Shown here: piece after piece, positions 43,140-57,597 of the stretch | How positions within the stretch are numbered: the first letter of the stretch is position 1 | Layout: the number at the start of each line of letters is the position of its first letter | DNA from: Alphaproteobacteria bacterium | GTDB lineage: Bacteria; Pseudomonadota; Alphaproteobacteria; Rhodobacterales; Rhodobacteraceae | Reading direction: 5' to 3' | NCBI GenBank assembly: GCA_030425145.1 | Contig: JAUHVK010000009.1 | Location: 1 to 64,000 of the forward strand | Length of the DNA stretch: 64,000 bases | The notes under the pieces: generated by a model | What the model was told of the DNA's origin: nothing | The model's database searches: none | The model's input: only the letters and a program-made list of their open reading frames with translations | Position numbers and translations under genes: made by a program

Positions 43140-43574
43140 TCAGAGTGACGGCTGCTTCGGGGACAGACCGATGTGGGTGCCCACGGCGACCATGTCTGCC
43201 AACAGCTTGGCCGCGTCATCAACCGGACCAGGCTCGTTCTTGAACGTTTCCTTGGTCTGCTTGTAAGCCGCGTGCGCCTCATCAACCATCGCCTCGTAGG
43301 CCGCCTGATCGACATCGGCTTTCGGAACTGCACGTTCCGCCAGAACCGAAAGACCTTCGCCAAGCTCGGCAAAGCCACCGGTCACGACGAATTCCTCGGT
43401 GCCCTTCTCGGTCTCGACCTTGAGCACACCGGGGCGCAGCGTCGTGATGAGCGGCGCGTGGTTCGGCATGGCTGTCATGTCACCATCCGCACCCGGGATC
43501 TGCACAGATTTGACCTGCGCCGACATCAGGCTGCGCTCGGGGCTGACCAGATCGAATTGCATGGTCTCTGCCAT
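43140..43574 (-). CDS. atpC: F1 ATP synthase subunit epsilon
   Basis: The protein has 144 residues. N-terminal beta sandwich: [43 protein letters not shown]. The helical hairpin is [16 protein letters not shown]. It couples F1 to the c-ring with gamma and can inhibit ATP hydrolysis. It is last in the operon, 63 bp after atpD. Confidence 0.97.
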   Translation of the reverse strand: MAETMQFDLVSPERSLMSAQVKSVQIPGADGDMTAMPNHAPLITTLRPGVLKVETEKGTEEFVVTGGFAELGEGLSVLAERAVPKADVDQAAYEAMVDEAHAAYKQTKETFKNEPGPVDDAAKLLADMVAVGTHIGLSPKQPSL

Positions 43575-43637
43575 GTGTGATCTCCTTTTGGGTGTCGTCC
43601 CCGCGAAAGGTTCCGCGAGGACTTATGAACGCCCGGT

Positions 43638-45960
<2,323 letters not shown>

Positions 45961-45972
45961 TGCCTCGTCTCC

Positions 45973-47511
45973 TTACGAGAAGTCGGCGGCGTATTCGTCC
46001 AGCGCGGCCTTGATCTTGTCGGCCAGCTCGTCTTTCACCTTACGGTCGTTGTTGGTGATGTCGTCGAGCAGCGCTTGATGCTTGCCGCGCAGGTGTGCGA
46101 GCATACCAGCTTCGAAACGGCCCACATCGGACACAGCAACCTTATCGAGGTAGCCATTGGTGCCGGCGAAGATGACGCAGACGATTTCCGCGTTGGTCAG
46201 CGGCGAGTACTGCGGCTGCTTCATGAGCTCGGTCAGACGTGCACCACGGTTCAGCAGCTGCTGAGTCGATGCGTCGAGGTCGGAACCGAACTGGGCAAAG
46301 GCCGCCATTTCGCGGTACTGAGCGAGCGACAGTTTCACCGGACCTGCAACCGAGGACATCGCCTTGGTCTGAGCCGACGAACCCACACGAGAAACCGACA
46401 GACCGGTGTTCACGGCCGGGCGGATACCCTGGTAGAAGAGTTCCGTTTCAAGAAAGATCTGACCGTCGGTGATCGAGATCACGTTTGTCGGAATAAACGC
46501 CGAAACGTCACCACCCTGGGTTTCGATGATCGGCAGAGCCGTCAGCGAGCCCGAGCCATTGTCTTCGTTCAGCTTTGCCGAACGCTCGAGCAGGCGCGAG
46601 TGGAGGTAGAAAACGTCACCCGGATACGCTTCGCGGCCCGGCGGACGACGCAGCAGCAGGGACATCTGACGATAAGCAACGGCCTGCTTGGACAGGTCAT
46701 CGTAGATGATCAGAGCGTGGCGACCGTTGTCGCGGAAGTGCTCAGCCATCGAAGTCGCAGCGTAGGGTGCGAGGAACTGCATCGGCGCCGGGTCGGACGC
46801 GGTTGCAGCCACGACGATCGAGTACTCGATCGCGCCGCTCTCTTCGAGCTTCTTCACCAGCTGCGCAACGGTGGAGCGCTTCTGGCCGACGGCGACGTAG
46901 ATGCAGTAGAGCTTCTTGCTCTCATCATCGCCAGCAGCGTCGTTGTAGGATTTCTGATTCAGGATCGCGTCCAGAGCAACGGCAGTTTTACCTGTCTGAC
47001 GGTCACCGATGATGAGCTCACGCTGGCCACGGCCAATCGGGATCATCGAGTCAACGGCCTTGAGGCCAGTCGCCATCGGCTCGTGAACCGACTTACGCGG
47101 GATGATGCCCGGAGCCTTCACGTCCGCAATGGAGCGGTTCTTAGTTTTGATCGGGCCTTTGCCGTCGATCGGGTTGCCCAGACCGTCAACAACGCGGCCC
47201 AACAGCTCGTCGCCCACCGGAACGTCCACGATGGCGTTGGTGCGCTTAACGGTGTCGCCTTCTTTAATGTCACGGTCCGAACCGAAGATAACGATACCGA
47301 CGTTGTCGGCTTCGAGGTTCAGCGCCATGCCGCGAATTCCACCCGGGAATTCGACCATTTCACCGGCCTGAATGTTGTCGAGGCCGTAAACGCGCGCGAT
47401 ACCGTCACCAACGGACAGGACGCGGCCCACCTCGGTGACTTCGGCGTCCTGCCCGAAGTTCTTGATCTGCTCCTTTAGGATCGCAGAAATCTCGGCTGCT
47501 TGGATACCCAT
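45973..47511 (-). CDS. atpA: F1 ATP synthase subunit alpha
   Basis: The protein has 512 residues. P-loop [15 protein letters not shown], arginine finger region [21 protein letters not shown]. It is the non-catalytic nucleotide subunit. Its start abuts the atpH stop directly. Confidence 0.99.
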   Translation of the reverse strand: MGIQAAEISAILKEQIKNFGQDAEVTEVGRVLSVGDGIARVYGLDNIQAGEMVEFPGGIRGMALNLEADNVGIVIFGSDRDIKEGDTVKRTNAIVDVPVGDELLGRVVDGLGNPIDGKGPIKTKNRSIADVKAPGIIPRKSVHEPMATGLKAVDSMIPIGRGQRELIIGDRQTGKTAVALDAILNQKSYNDAAGDDESKKLYCIYVAVGQKRSTVAQLVKKLEESGAIEYSIVVAATASDPAPMQFLAPYAATSMAEHFRDNGRHALIIYDDLSKQAVAYRQMSLLLRRPPGREAYPGDVFYLHSRLLERSAKLNEDNGSGSLTALPIIETQGGDVSAFIPTNVISITDGQIFLETELFYQGIRPAVNTGLSVSRVGSSAQTKAMSSVAGPVKLSLAQYREMAAFAQFGSDLDASTQQLLNRGARLTELMKQPQYSPLTNAEIVCVIFAGTNGYLDKVAVSDVGRFEAGMLAHLRGKHQALLDDITNNDRKVKDELADKIKAALDEYAADFS

Positions 47512-48078
47512 TTATCCGACCTCTTTCATAGCATTTTGCAGGGAGTTGAGCTTGGAGCGGATCGACGTGTCGATCATCTTCGAGCCCACTTTAACGACAA
47601 GACCGCCGATGAGGGATTCATCAACGGTCGCATTGATCTTAACATCTTTGCCAATCTTCGCCTTAAGCGTGCTGGCAAGTTCTTTCGATTGCGCGGCGGT
47701 CAGCTTGACTGCCGACACGACGTCAGCTGTCACTTCGCCTTTTTCTTCTGCGATCTGGTCGCGCAGACGGTTGATCATCTGCGGCAGAACAAACAGGCGG
47801 CGCTTGGACGCCATAAGAGCCAGCACGTTTTGCATGGTCTTGGTCAGACCCATCTTCGCTGCAACGGCGGTGATCGCATTGGATTGCGCGTCACGGCTGT
47901 AAACCGGCGAATGGATCAGGTCAGTCAGCTCTTGGCTGCTGGCAAGTGCGGCCGACAGATCGTCGAGATTCGCTTCGAGCTTGTTGAGCTCTTTACCCTC
48001 TTTGGCGAGGTCGAAGACCGCCGTGGCATAGCGTTCTGCGATGCCAGAGGAAATGGATGCTGATTCAGACACGTCCAC
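47512..48078 (-). CDS. atpH: F1 ATP synthase subunit delta
   Basis: The protein has 188 residues. It has the helical N-domain ([20 protein letters not shown]) and C-domain ([29 protein letters not shown]). It joins F1 to the peripheral stalk. It is the first gene of the operon; the F0 genes are elsewhere. Confidence 0.97.
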   Translation of the reverse strand: MDVSESASISSGIAERYATAVFDLAKEGKELNKLEANLDDLSAALASSQELTDLIHSPVYSRDAQSNAITAVAAKMGLTKTMQNVLALMASKRRLFVLPQMINRLRDQIAEEKGEVTADVVSAVKLTAAQSKELASTLKAKIGKDVKINATVDESLIGGLVVKVGSKMIDTSIRSKLNSLQNAMKEVG

Positions 48079-48422
48079 CCTTCCGCTATTCTGCCTCCGA
48101 TCCCCCGAATTACCGGTGGTCAGAGGCGTTTTCAGTTTGGCAAATGCCGCATGGCATAGAAATCAGCGCGGATGTAGCAGAGGCTTCCTCAGCCCGCAAC
48201 ACGGTATGGTGATTTTGAAATCACCCACATTCTCTTTACTTACAACAACTTAGCCACAAGTGCGACCTATTGCGCGCAAGAAATCTGCATCTTTTCCGAG
48301 CGCATTGGTCGTGTTTGGCGATTCCTGTTAGCGCAAAGCGTCCAATCCAAGTACAAAACCGAGATGCGTTCTGGACCGATCTTGCACGAGAAGTGCGCAG
48401 AGCGCGAACGCGCTGCTGCGTC
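48079..48422. other. 344-bp intergenic region upstream of atpH, with an 18-bp palindrome
   Basis: No supported gene is present. The minus ORF at 48236-48502 overlaps the methyltransferase stop and has Arg/Ser-rich random content. A dyad GGTGATTT-TG-AAATCACC at 48208-48225 lies about 130 bp upstream of the atpH start. The atp promoter must be in this region, but I could not pick a clear -35/-10. Confidence 0.6.
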
Positions 48423-49202
48423 TCAACGGATGACCTCGACGCCACGGGCCTGGACACGCGCGCGGGCCGGCTTGGACGCAGGCTTTGGAACAAGATTGCC
48501 AAGGGGGCTCAGAACGCGGCTTTCTGCCTTGGTTCCGCGCGGCGTCGGATTTGTCTTGGTCGCTTCGACCATCAGGATACCGCCTGCGATCAGAGCAGAA
48601 ACGCTGCGGCCCATCTGTTCCCAGAACCGCCCGGTCTTCATCCAGAACCGCCGTGTCGAAGGCGGCTGGTAGAGAACAGCCGTGTGCCGGAGCGGTTCGA
48701 AATTATGCGCCTTCAGTTGCGCCTCTAGCTGGCCCATCGAATAAGGCCGCCCGTATCCGAACGGCGTCGCATCCGACCTTGCCCAGAGGCCTGACCGGTT
48801 CGGCACGATGAATAGTGCCTTTCCCCCCGGTCCAAGCACCCGCCAGCACTCATCCAGAACGGCGGTTGGACGTTCGGATGTTTCGAGACCATGCATAAGG
48901 ATCAACTTGTCGAAGCGGCCATTCTCAATGGGCCACAGTGTTTCCTCGCAGAGCACCGAAACATTCGGCATCCCGGCGGGCCACGGCATCACACCCTGTT
49001 GAGAGGGCATCAAAGCAACCACACGACGGGCATCGCCGAGGTACGGTCGCAGAAGCGGAACCGCGAAACCGAACCCGCCAACAGATTGCTGTTTCGCTTC
49101 GGGCCAAAAGCTGGCGACCTGATCCCGAACCACGCGTTGCGCCACGCGACCGATCGCACTGCGATAGTAGAAGCTGTGCAACCGCTGCACGTCGAGATGC
49201 AT
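48423..49202 (-). CDS. Class I SAM-dependent methyltransferase
   Basis: The protein has 259 residues. N-terminal [22 protein letters not shown] and a degenerate motif I ([14 protein letters not shown]). The mid-protein block reads [47 protein letters not shown], typical of small-molecule methyltransferases. The C-terminal ~60 residues are basic and Pro-rich. The substrate is unknown. It is divergent from gloB by about 60 bp. Confidence 0.88.
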   Translation of the reverse strand: MHLDVQRLHSFYYRSAIGRVAQRVVRDQVASFWPEAKQQSVGGFGFAVPLLRPYLGDARRVVALMPSQQGVMPWPAGMPNVSVLCEETLWPIENGRFDKLILMHGLETSERPTAVLDECWRVLGPGGKALFIVPNRSGLWARSDATPFGYGRPYSMGQLEAQLKAHNFEPLRHTAVLYQPPSTRRFWMKTGRFWEQMGRSVSALIAGGILMVEATKTNPTPRGTKAESRVLSPLGNLVPKPASKPARARVQARGVEVIR

Positions 49203-49264
49203 TTGGGTCTCCGAACATTTTGGCCTAGTTTGCCGTAAGTGTACTTACCACGGAAAGAAACGCC

Positions 49265-50032
49265 ATGCCCCTTGAACTCGTCACCCTGCCCGCGCTCTCG
49301 GACAATTACACCTACCTTCTCCATGACGCTGACAGCGGTGCAACGGCGTGTATCGACGTGCCGGAGGCGCAACCCATTCTGGATGCGCTGCAGTCACGCG
49401 GATGGACCCTGACGGAGATCTGGCTCACCCACCATCACCACGATCACATCGGTGGTGTGGAAGACCTGCTCAAATTTTGTGACGCCAAAGTTGCAGGCGC
49501 AAAAGCCGACCGACATAGGCTCCCCCCCCTGAACCGGGAAGTGGCCGATGGTGACCGGTTTGAATTCGGTGGCGAATTTATCGACGTTCTGGACGTGTCC
49601 GGGCATACGGTTGGGCATGTCGCGTTTGTCGCGGCAGAATCCGGTTATGCCTTTACCGCGGACAGCCTGATGGCGCTTGGCTGTGGCCGGTTGTTCGAAG
49701 GGACCGCCGAGCAGATGTGGGACAGCTTGCAAAAGCTCGCGGCGCTCGACCCCGAAACGCTGATCTGTTCCGGGCATGAATACACACAGGCCAATGCGCG
49801 TTTTGCAATCACCATTGATCCTGACAATGCCGACTTGAAAGCCCGGATCGAGCGCATAAATTCAATGCGTGAACGTAACGAACCAACGGTTCCCTGCAAG
49901 CTTTCTGCCGAAGTGGCAACGAACCCCTTCCTTCGTGCTGCTGACCCCGCAATCCAAGCCCGTTTGGACATGATCGGCGCTGCGCCGGTTGACGTATTTG
50001 CCGAAATTCGAGCCCGAAAGGATCGCTTCTGA
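49265..50032 (+). CDS. gloB: Hydroxyacylglutathione hydrolase (glyoxalase II)
   Basis: The protein has 255 residues. The binuclear metal motif is THHHHDHIGG, with later ligands in HTVGHVAF, FTADSLMALGCGR and CSGHEYTQAN. It hydrolyses S-lactoylglutathione to lactate and glutathione in methylglyoxal detoxification. ATG follows GGAAAGAAACGCC. clpA starts about 157 bp downstream. Confidence 0.97.
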   Translation: MPLELVTLPALSDNYTYLLHDADSGATACIDVPEAQPILDALQSRGWTLTEIWLTHHHHDHIGGVEDLLKFCDAKVAGAKADRHRLPPLNREVADGDRFEFGGEFIDVLDVSGHTVGHVAFVAAESGYAFTADSLMALGCGRLFEGTAEQMWDSLQKLAALDPETLICSGHEYTQANARFAITIDPDNADLKARIERINSMRERNEPTVPCKLSAEVATNPFLRAADPAIQARLDMIGAAPVDVFAEIRARKDRF

Positions 50033-50189
50033 GGCAATTTCACAAGAACGTGTGAGCAATCGCACTCAAGTACCCTGTCAAGACAAAGAAAAAACTTGAA
50101 GGTTTGTAGGTAACGACCACAGTTTAAGATTAAGATGACAGTTGTATCGTAGCGTGCGGCACAACAAACAAAAGAAGGAGCACTCAACC

Positions 50190-52510
<2,321 letters not shown>

Positions 52511-52514
<4 letters not shown>

Positions 52515-53464
52515 TCCGCAGTCTGATCGCTATACTCATCGCGTCCGCCACACACGCTGTGGCGGACGTTTCCTTTTTGGGGATGCCGCTTGACTGCGTG
52601 TTGGGCAAAACCTGCGTCATCGAAGACTACCCGGATATTGACCCAACAGAGGCCGCCTCAGACTACCGTTGTGGACTCAAGACGCGCGATGGGCACAGTG
52701 GAACGGATTTCGCACTTCTCAGCTTTGAACAAATGAACGAGGGCGTCCGCGTGATCGCCGCCGCCGATGGACGGGTCGAGGCAATTCGCAACACGCGCCC
52801 CGATCAACCCTATGTGCCGGGTACTGCCCTGAACGGAGAGGAATGCGGCAACGCGGTTCGGATCAATCACGGCAACGGGTATCAATCCGTCTATTGCCAC
52901 ATGAAACTGGGCTCAGTGCGCGTTACTCCCGGGCAGCGCGTTGTCCGGGGACAGTTGCTGGGTGAGGTGGGCTTGAGCGGCCTGACCAACTACCCGCATC
53001 TGCACCTGACAATCACCCAAAGCGCTGACATCGTCGATCCCTTTGCCCCCGGTCAAACCAACGCGTGTAGTGAGACTCGGGAAAGTCTGTGGATCGAGCC
53101 GCCGCGCTACACGGATGCCGGTCTCTTTACCGTCGGTGTCTCTGACGCCGTACCGGACTTCGGCAACGTGAAATCCGGCACCGCCCGACGCACCACGCTA
53201 TCTACGACTGATGCGATGGTGCTTTATGCCTATGCCTTTCATGGTGACGCCCATGACAGCATCGCATTGACCATGTTCGGACCCGAAGGCGAGGTTTTCA
53301 GCCACACGGCTGTGCTGGATCAGGATCAAGCACAACTGATGCGCGCCTATGGCAAACGCGCGCCCAGCGAAGGTTGGGTCAAGGGAGAGTATCGCGGATA
53401 CGTGCGACTTCTGCGCGGACGCACGGTTCTGGCCGTCCGTCATGCGGATGTACTCGTGGAATAG
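52511..53464 (+). CDS. M23 family peptidoglycan DD-metallopeptidase
   Basis: I chose GTG 52511, overlapping the clpA stop by 4 bp. It begins a signal peptide (VIRSLIAILIASATHAVADV); the track extends into clpA in another frame. The protein has 317 residues. Zinc-site motifs: GHSGTDFALLS (first His and Asp) and NYPHLHLTITQ (HxH); CHMKLGSVRVTPGQRV is the usual M23 strand. It is periplasmic, an endopeptidase of peptidoglycan cross-links. The C-terminal ~130 residues are an extra beta-rich domain. It converges on the motor gene with a 3-bp gap. Confidence 0.92.
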
Positions 53465-53467
53465 CGG

Positions 53468-55732
53468 TTACTGCTCGGTCAGCTTCAACTCGATACGTCG
53501 GTTCTGCGCCCGCGCCTCGGGTGTGTCGTCTGTATTGACCGGCTGGTATTCCCCGAAACCGTTAGCTGACAGGCGGCTGGGCGGAATACCCAATTCCTCG
53601 ATCATGTAGCGCACCACCGACAAAGCGCGCGCCTGCGACAGTTCCCAGTTGTCGGCATAAAGTCCAAGCCCTGACAGCGGAACATTATCGGTGTGACCGT
53701 CAACCCGGATGATCCAATTGATCCCTGCTGGAATATCCTGAGCCACGTCCCTCAGGATCGCAGCCACATTCGCCACTTGCGCGCGGCCTTCGTCGGACAA
53801 TGATGCCTGCGCGGACGGGAACAGGACTTCGGAAGAAAAGACGAACCGGTCCCCTTCGATCCTGACACCTTCGCGGTTGCCCAAAACCTCCCGCAACCGG
53901 CCAAAGAATTCGGAGCGATACTGTTCCAGATCCTGGTTCTCGCCAGCCAGACGCTGCTTCTCTTCTTCAAGCCGTTTCCGCTCTTCCTCAAGCCGAATCC
54001 GCTCCGCCTCTTCCAACTGACGTCGACGCCGCTCTTCCGCGGCAACCCGCGCCAACGCCGTGTTCAATTCGCTTCCCAGGCTTTCGAGCTGGATCTGTGC
54101 TTCCATGTCCCGTGCTTCGGCCTCGTCCAGAAGGGCCTGCAATGATGACAGTTGTCGGCGCAACGCACTTACCTGCTGGTTCAGCAACTCGGTCTGACGC
54201 TGTGCCTCAGTCGCGCGCTGGGTTTCCGTGTCCAGACGGTCCCGCGCCTGCTCCAACAAGAGCTGGCGCTGCTCGGCCTCGCTCAGGCGATCCTGAAGAG
54301 AGGCTTCGGCGGCAACTTGTGCTGCCAGTGCTGCCGCCAACTGATTGCGTGTCTCTTCCAATGTCGCTTCCGTGGATGTCTGTTGCGCCAGCGCGGCGGC
54401 AAGGCGTTGTTCGAGCGATTGTTCGCTCTCCGTCCGCGCCGCTGCATTCGCCTGCGCCTCTGCCAATGCCTGCCGCAGAGCCTCTATCGTCGCCTGCATC
54501 TCAGCGTTTGTTTCTTCCGACCCACTTATCTCTTCTGACAAGGCCACGTTCTCAGCGCGCAGTTCTTCAAGTCGCTCTTCCAAAGCGTTGGCTTCGGCAA
54601 CCCGGATCAAGGCTTGAGACAGACGCGCCTCAAGCGAGGACAGCGTCGTCTGATCCAGTTGCGCTGTCTCAAGCTCCCGCTCGAGAGTTGCAATGCGGTT
54701 CGCCTGTGCCGCCAACTCTGCCCGCAAACCCGCTTCGGTTTCGTCACCTGCCGCCTGAGCCGCGTCGAGTTCAGCTTGCAGGGACGCTAACCGTTCTTCG
54801 CTGTCGGCCAATGCCGCGTCCAATCGCGACTGCAATGCCTCTTGCGCCTCGCGCCCTTCCAACAAGGCCGCAGCAAGGCGCGCGTTCAGGTCTTCTTCCG
54901 CCTCGCGCGCAGCCGCCAAGAGCGTCAGCGTTTCCTCGGCGCGGGCACGCTGTTCTTCCAAGGCCATGGTCATGGCCGTCAGTTCCGCATCCGCATCCTC
55001 CAAACGGGCACGCAAAGCTTCGGCAGCCGCAGCCTCTGCCAGTTTTGCCGCTTCCTCTTCGCTCAAGGCGCTTTCAAGGTCGGCCACCTGAGCAGTCAAA
55101 GAACCAACCTGCTCAGTCGTCTCGGCATTCTCTGCCCGCAAATCCGCCACCAAAGCTTCAAGCGCCTCACGGCGGGCCGCAGCGAGACGCGCTGCCTCGA
55201 CCTGTTCGTCGATCTCTCTCCGTGCCGTTGCCAGCGCGAGGTTCAACGCCTCCTGTTCCGTCAGAAGCTGTTCCCGCACTTCTGTCAGTTCGGCCACCTG
55301 ACCCAAGGCGCTGTCCCGCTCTGACAAAAGCCCGGCCACCTGGTCTTCGAACGATGCGATCCGCGCATCCGCCGCTTCCAACGCTGCTGCCTGCCGGTCG
55401 CGCGCAGCCGAGAGTGAGGCGATGATTGCTTCCTGCTCGCTCAACCGCGCCTGCGTGTCGTCCAGCGTTGCATTCAAGGCACCTAACTGGTTCGTCAGCG
55501 ACGTCGTACGTTGCTGCTCCAAGCCCAGCGCACGCGCGAGTTCCGCGATCTCGGAAGACAGCGAATTCAGTTCGTTTTCCTGTCCGGTGATTGTGTCGCG
55601 CAGCACCGCTTGCACCACCATAAAGATGGTCAACACGAACATCAGCACCAGCAACAGCCCGGTCATCGCATCGACAAAGCCGGGCCAGATCGAAGCCTGG
55701 AACCGGGCTCCGGTACGGCGTGACAGGGCCAC
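53468..55732 (-). CDS. MotB/OmpA-like protein with very long periplasmic coiled coil
   Basis: The protein has 754 residues with a GTG start; GAGGG in the upstream gene end is the ribosome site. It has a short cytoplasmic N-terminus and one membrane helix at about 17-42 (WPGFVDAMTGLLLVLMFVLTIFMVV), containing Asp21, the expected ion-path residue of MotB/TolR/ExbD-type proteins. Residues about 45-605 are an almost uninterrupted Ala/Glu/Leu/Gln/Arg coiled coil. The C-terminal ~145 residues are an OmpA-like domain with VDGHTDNVPLSG and RALSVVRYMIEELGIPPSRL. Typical MotB is 250-350 residues. It is 3 bp downstream of its MotA/TolQ-like partner. Confidence 0.92.
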   Translation of the reverse strand: MALSRRTGARFQASIWPGFVDAMTGLLLVLMFVLTIFMVVQAVLRDTITGQENELNSLSSEIAELARALGLEQQRTTSLTNQLGALNATLDDTQARLSEQEAIIASLSAARDRQAAALEAADARIASFEDQVAGLLSERDSALGQVAELTEVREQLLTEQEALNLALATARREIDEQVEAARLAAARREALEALVADLRAENAETTEQVGSLTAQVADLESALSEEEAAKLAEAAAAEALRARLEDADAELTAMTMALEEQRARAEETLTLLAAAREAEEDLNARLAAALLEGREAQEALQSRLDAALADSEERLASLQAELDAAQAAGDETEAGLRAELAAQANRIATLERELETAQLDQTTLSSLEARLSQALIRVAEANALEERLEELRAENVALSEEISGSEETNAEMQATIEALRQALAEAQANAAARTESEQSLEQRLAAALAQQTSTEATLEETRNQLAAALAAQVAAEASLQDRLSEAEQRQLLLEQARDRLDTETQRATEAQRQTELLNQQVSALRRQLSSLQALLDEAEARDMEAQIQLESLGSELNTALARVAAEERRRRQLEEAERIRLEEERKRLEEEKQRLAGENQDLEQYRSEFFGRLREVLGNREGVRIEGDRFVFSSEVLFPSAQASLSDEGRAQVANVAAILRDVAQDIPAGINWIIRVDGHTDNVPLSGLGLYADNWELSQARALSVVRYMIEELGIPPSRLSANGFGEYQPVNTDDTPEARAQNRRIELKLTEQ

Positions 55733-55735
55733 GGC

Positions 55736-56926
55736 TTAACCCTCGCCCTTTTCGGCCTTACGCCCCGAGTTGCGCGCCATACGATCAAGCGCGCGGGCAA
55801 TCGCGTTCAGATCGGTGCGCAGTTCAGCCATCGTCTCCTGACGCCCTGCTGCCACCTCTTCGAGAATCCGCAGCATTTGCACGTCAATTGACCGCAGCCG
55901 CATGCGGCTTTCCGCATCCAGACCTTCATTCTCGGACTTGTGCGACAGAACGTCGATCAATCGGTCCTGACTGTCCGCGATCCGGGCAAAGGCCGTGGCA
56001 CTGGGGGCTGTGGCCTCCATCCGTTCGGTCATACGTTCCATCGTATCGCTTAGCTGTCCTAGTCGGTATTCGACCTCGGACCGCCCCTCTTCGGACCGAG
56101 CGAACAGCAATTGAAGCCCTTCCATCTGCTCGACCATCTGGTCGAGGATGACGCCAGCCATGCCCATGTCACCGCCGCCCTCACCGTCCCCGCTGGAAAA
56201 GCCCAGCTTGGTGATGGAACTCAGCCATTCTTCCAATTCACGGTAAAATCGGTTCTGACCGTGACCGGCGAAAAGCTCAAGCAGTCCGACAACCAGCGAT
56301 CCAGCCAAGCCCAAGAGTGACGAAGCAAACGCAACGCCCATCCCCGACAATTGGCTGTCGAGCCCATTCATCAGTCGGGCAAAAACGTCGACCCCGGTCT
56401 CACCATCCTGAGGCGCAAGACCCCGGATCGTGTCTACCAACGCAGGCACCGTCGTCGCCAAGCCATAGAATGTACCAAGCAGACCAAGGAAGATCAGAAG
56501 ATTGACGATGTAGCGCGTGATCTCCCGCGCTTCGTCGATGCGGGTCGCCACTGAATCGAGGATCGACCGCGTCGAAGTGGTGTTGATCTGCATCCGTTTG
56601 CCGCGCGACCGCAGCAGCGTGGCCAAAGGTGCGAGCAACAGCGGCGCTTTACTCTGAAACCCACCTTCCCGTTCCCGTGCGAAATGCTCGATCCAACGCA
56701 CCGACTGGATCAGTTGCCAGACCTGCCAAAAACAGGCCAACACTCCGAGCACGAACACAAACCCGATGAACCCGTTCAGATAGGGATTGGCTTCGAACAC
56801 GGGCAGAACCCGCGGCAAGGCCAGAAAACCGCCAAAACCGGTTAGCCCCAAAACAAGGAGCATCATCAGCACCTGACGGACAGGCTGGGAAAACTGTGGC
56901 TCGGCCTCGAGGTCCGGCTGATCCAT
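55736..56926 (-). CDS. MotA/TolQ/ExbB-like membrane protein, motor partner
   Basis: The protein has 396 residues. Four membrane segments lie at about 19-41, 50-73, 139-161 and 193-220, with a cytoplasmic loop (about 74-138) and a cytoplasmic C-terminal tail of about 175 residues that looks helical or coiled (MVEQMEGLQLLF...RSEVEYRLGQLSDTMERM). TM3 GLLGTFYGLATTV and TM4 GMGVAFASSLLGLAGSLVVG are the pore-lining helices of MotA/ExbB/TolQ, with the polar T and S residues. With the MotB-like partner it should form a 5:2 ion-driven motor. It is not near flagellar, tol or exb genes. Confidence 0.9.
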   Translation of the reverse strand: MDQPDLEAEPQFSQPVRQVLMMLLVLGLTGFGGFLALPRVLPVFEANPYLNGFIGFVFVLGVLACFWQVWQLIQSVRWIEHFAREREGGFQSKAPLLLAPLATLLRSRGKRMQINTTSTRSILDSVATRIDEAREITRYIVNLLIFLGLLGTFYGLATTVPALVDTIRGLAPQDGETGVDVFARLMNGLDSQLSGMGVAFASSLLGLAGSLVVGLLELFAGHGQNRFYRELEEWLSSITKLGFSSGDGEGGGDMGMAGVILDQMVEQMEGLQLLFARSEEGRSEVEYRLGQLSDTMERMTERMEATAPSATAFARIADSQDRLIDVLSHKSENEGLDAESRMRLRSIDVQMLRILEEVAAGRQETMAELRTDLNAIARALDRMARNSGRKAEKGEG

Positions 56927-56998
56927 TCGGACAGTTCCTGACGCGTTTTTTGTTCTTCGCGCCCAACTCTAGGCGGTTCGCGCCCAATCGCCAAGCAG

Positions 56999-57529
56999 TT
57001 AAGCGATCAACTCCCGTACACGCGCACAGAGCCAGTCCAACTCAGCATCCGGAATGCCCAACTCAGCCAAATGTGCCGCCGTATTGAACAGGTATTCGCT
57101 GTTCGGGCCGCGCCCGCCAACCGCCATTGCAATGATCTGCGCCTGCTCTTCCAACTCCAGACACCCGCAATACTGCACATGGTCCGGGTCAATCACATAA
57201 GTGACGGCAGTCACAGCGCGACCATCCGCGAGAGAGAGCGGAAGAAGCTTTTCCAGATAAGCCGACGACACCAGTTCACGTTCCCGCAAATAGGCCATTG
57301 TGGCGTCGTATTCCGCCTCGTGCATCTGCATTGCCAGGCCATCGCAAAAGCTCCCCGGATGCTCATCCAGTGCAAGCACCAGACCCGGGTCTTCCTCGGT
57401 TCCACGATGGTGGATCGACCGCATACAGAAACTGCGCGCATAGCCATCCAGCCGGGCATGCGCGGTTTCAACTGGCGCAAAGCCGGGATTCCACAAAAGC
57501 GATCCGTATCCGAATACCCAAAGCGTCAT
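56999..57529 (-). CDS. chaC: Gamma-glutamylcyclotransferase (ChaC family)
   Basis: I chose ATG 57529 (MTLWVFGYGSLLWNPGF), the family start after AGGACC; the track adds 55 residues. The protein has 176 residues. It has YGSLLWNPGF, then YARSFCMRSIHHRGTEEDPG, LREREL with the catalytic Glu, and GPNSEYLFNTAAHL. It cleaves glutathione to 5-oxoproline and Cys-Gly. It is divergent from the DUF2125 gene by about 68 bp. Confidence 0.95.
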   Translation of the reverse strand: MTLWVFGYGSLLWNPGFAPVETAHARLDGYARSFCMRSIHHRGTEEDPGLVLALDEHPGSFCDGLAMQMHEAEYDATMAYLRERELVSSAYLEKLLPLSLADGRAVTAVTYVIDPDHVQYCGCLELEEQAQIIAMAVGGRGPNSEYLFNTAAHLAELGIPDAELDWLCARVRELIA

Positions 57530-57597
57530 GATGCTGGTCCTGCCTTTCCCCGCGCGATAAACACCAAAGGCGCGGCAGACAAAAGGGGGTGCGGGGC

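Noticed and set aside
48236-48502. 88-aa minus ORF upstream of atpH
   Set aside because: Overlaps the methyltransferase 3' end, Arg/Ser-rich composition, no start signal.
50096-50125. RpoH-type promoter of clpA (CTTGAA...CCACAGTT)
   Set aside because: The -35 is good but the -10 match is weak; mentioned under clpA only and not listed as a site.
53468-56926. Zorya (ZorAB) anti-phage system
   Set aside because: Only the motor-like pair resembles it; no ZorC, ZorD or ZorE, and surrounding genes are housekeeping, so a defence island is not supported.
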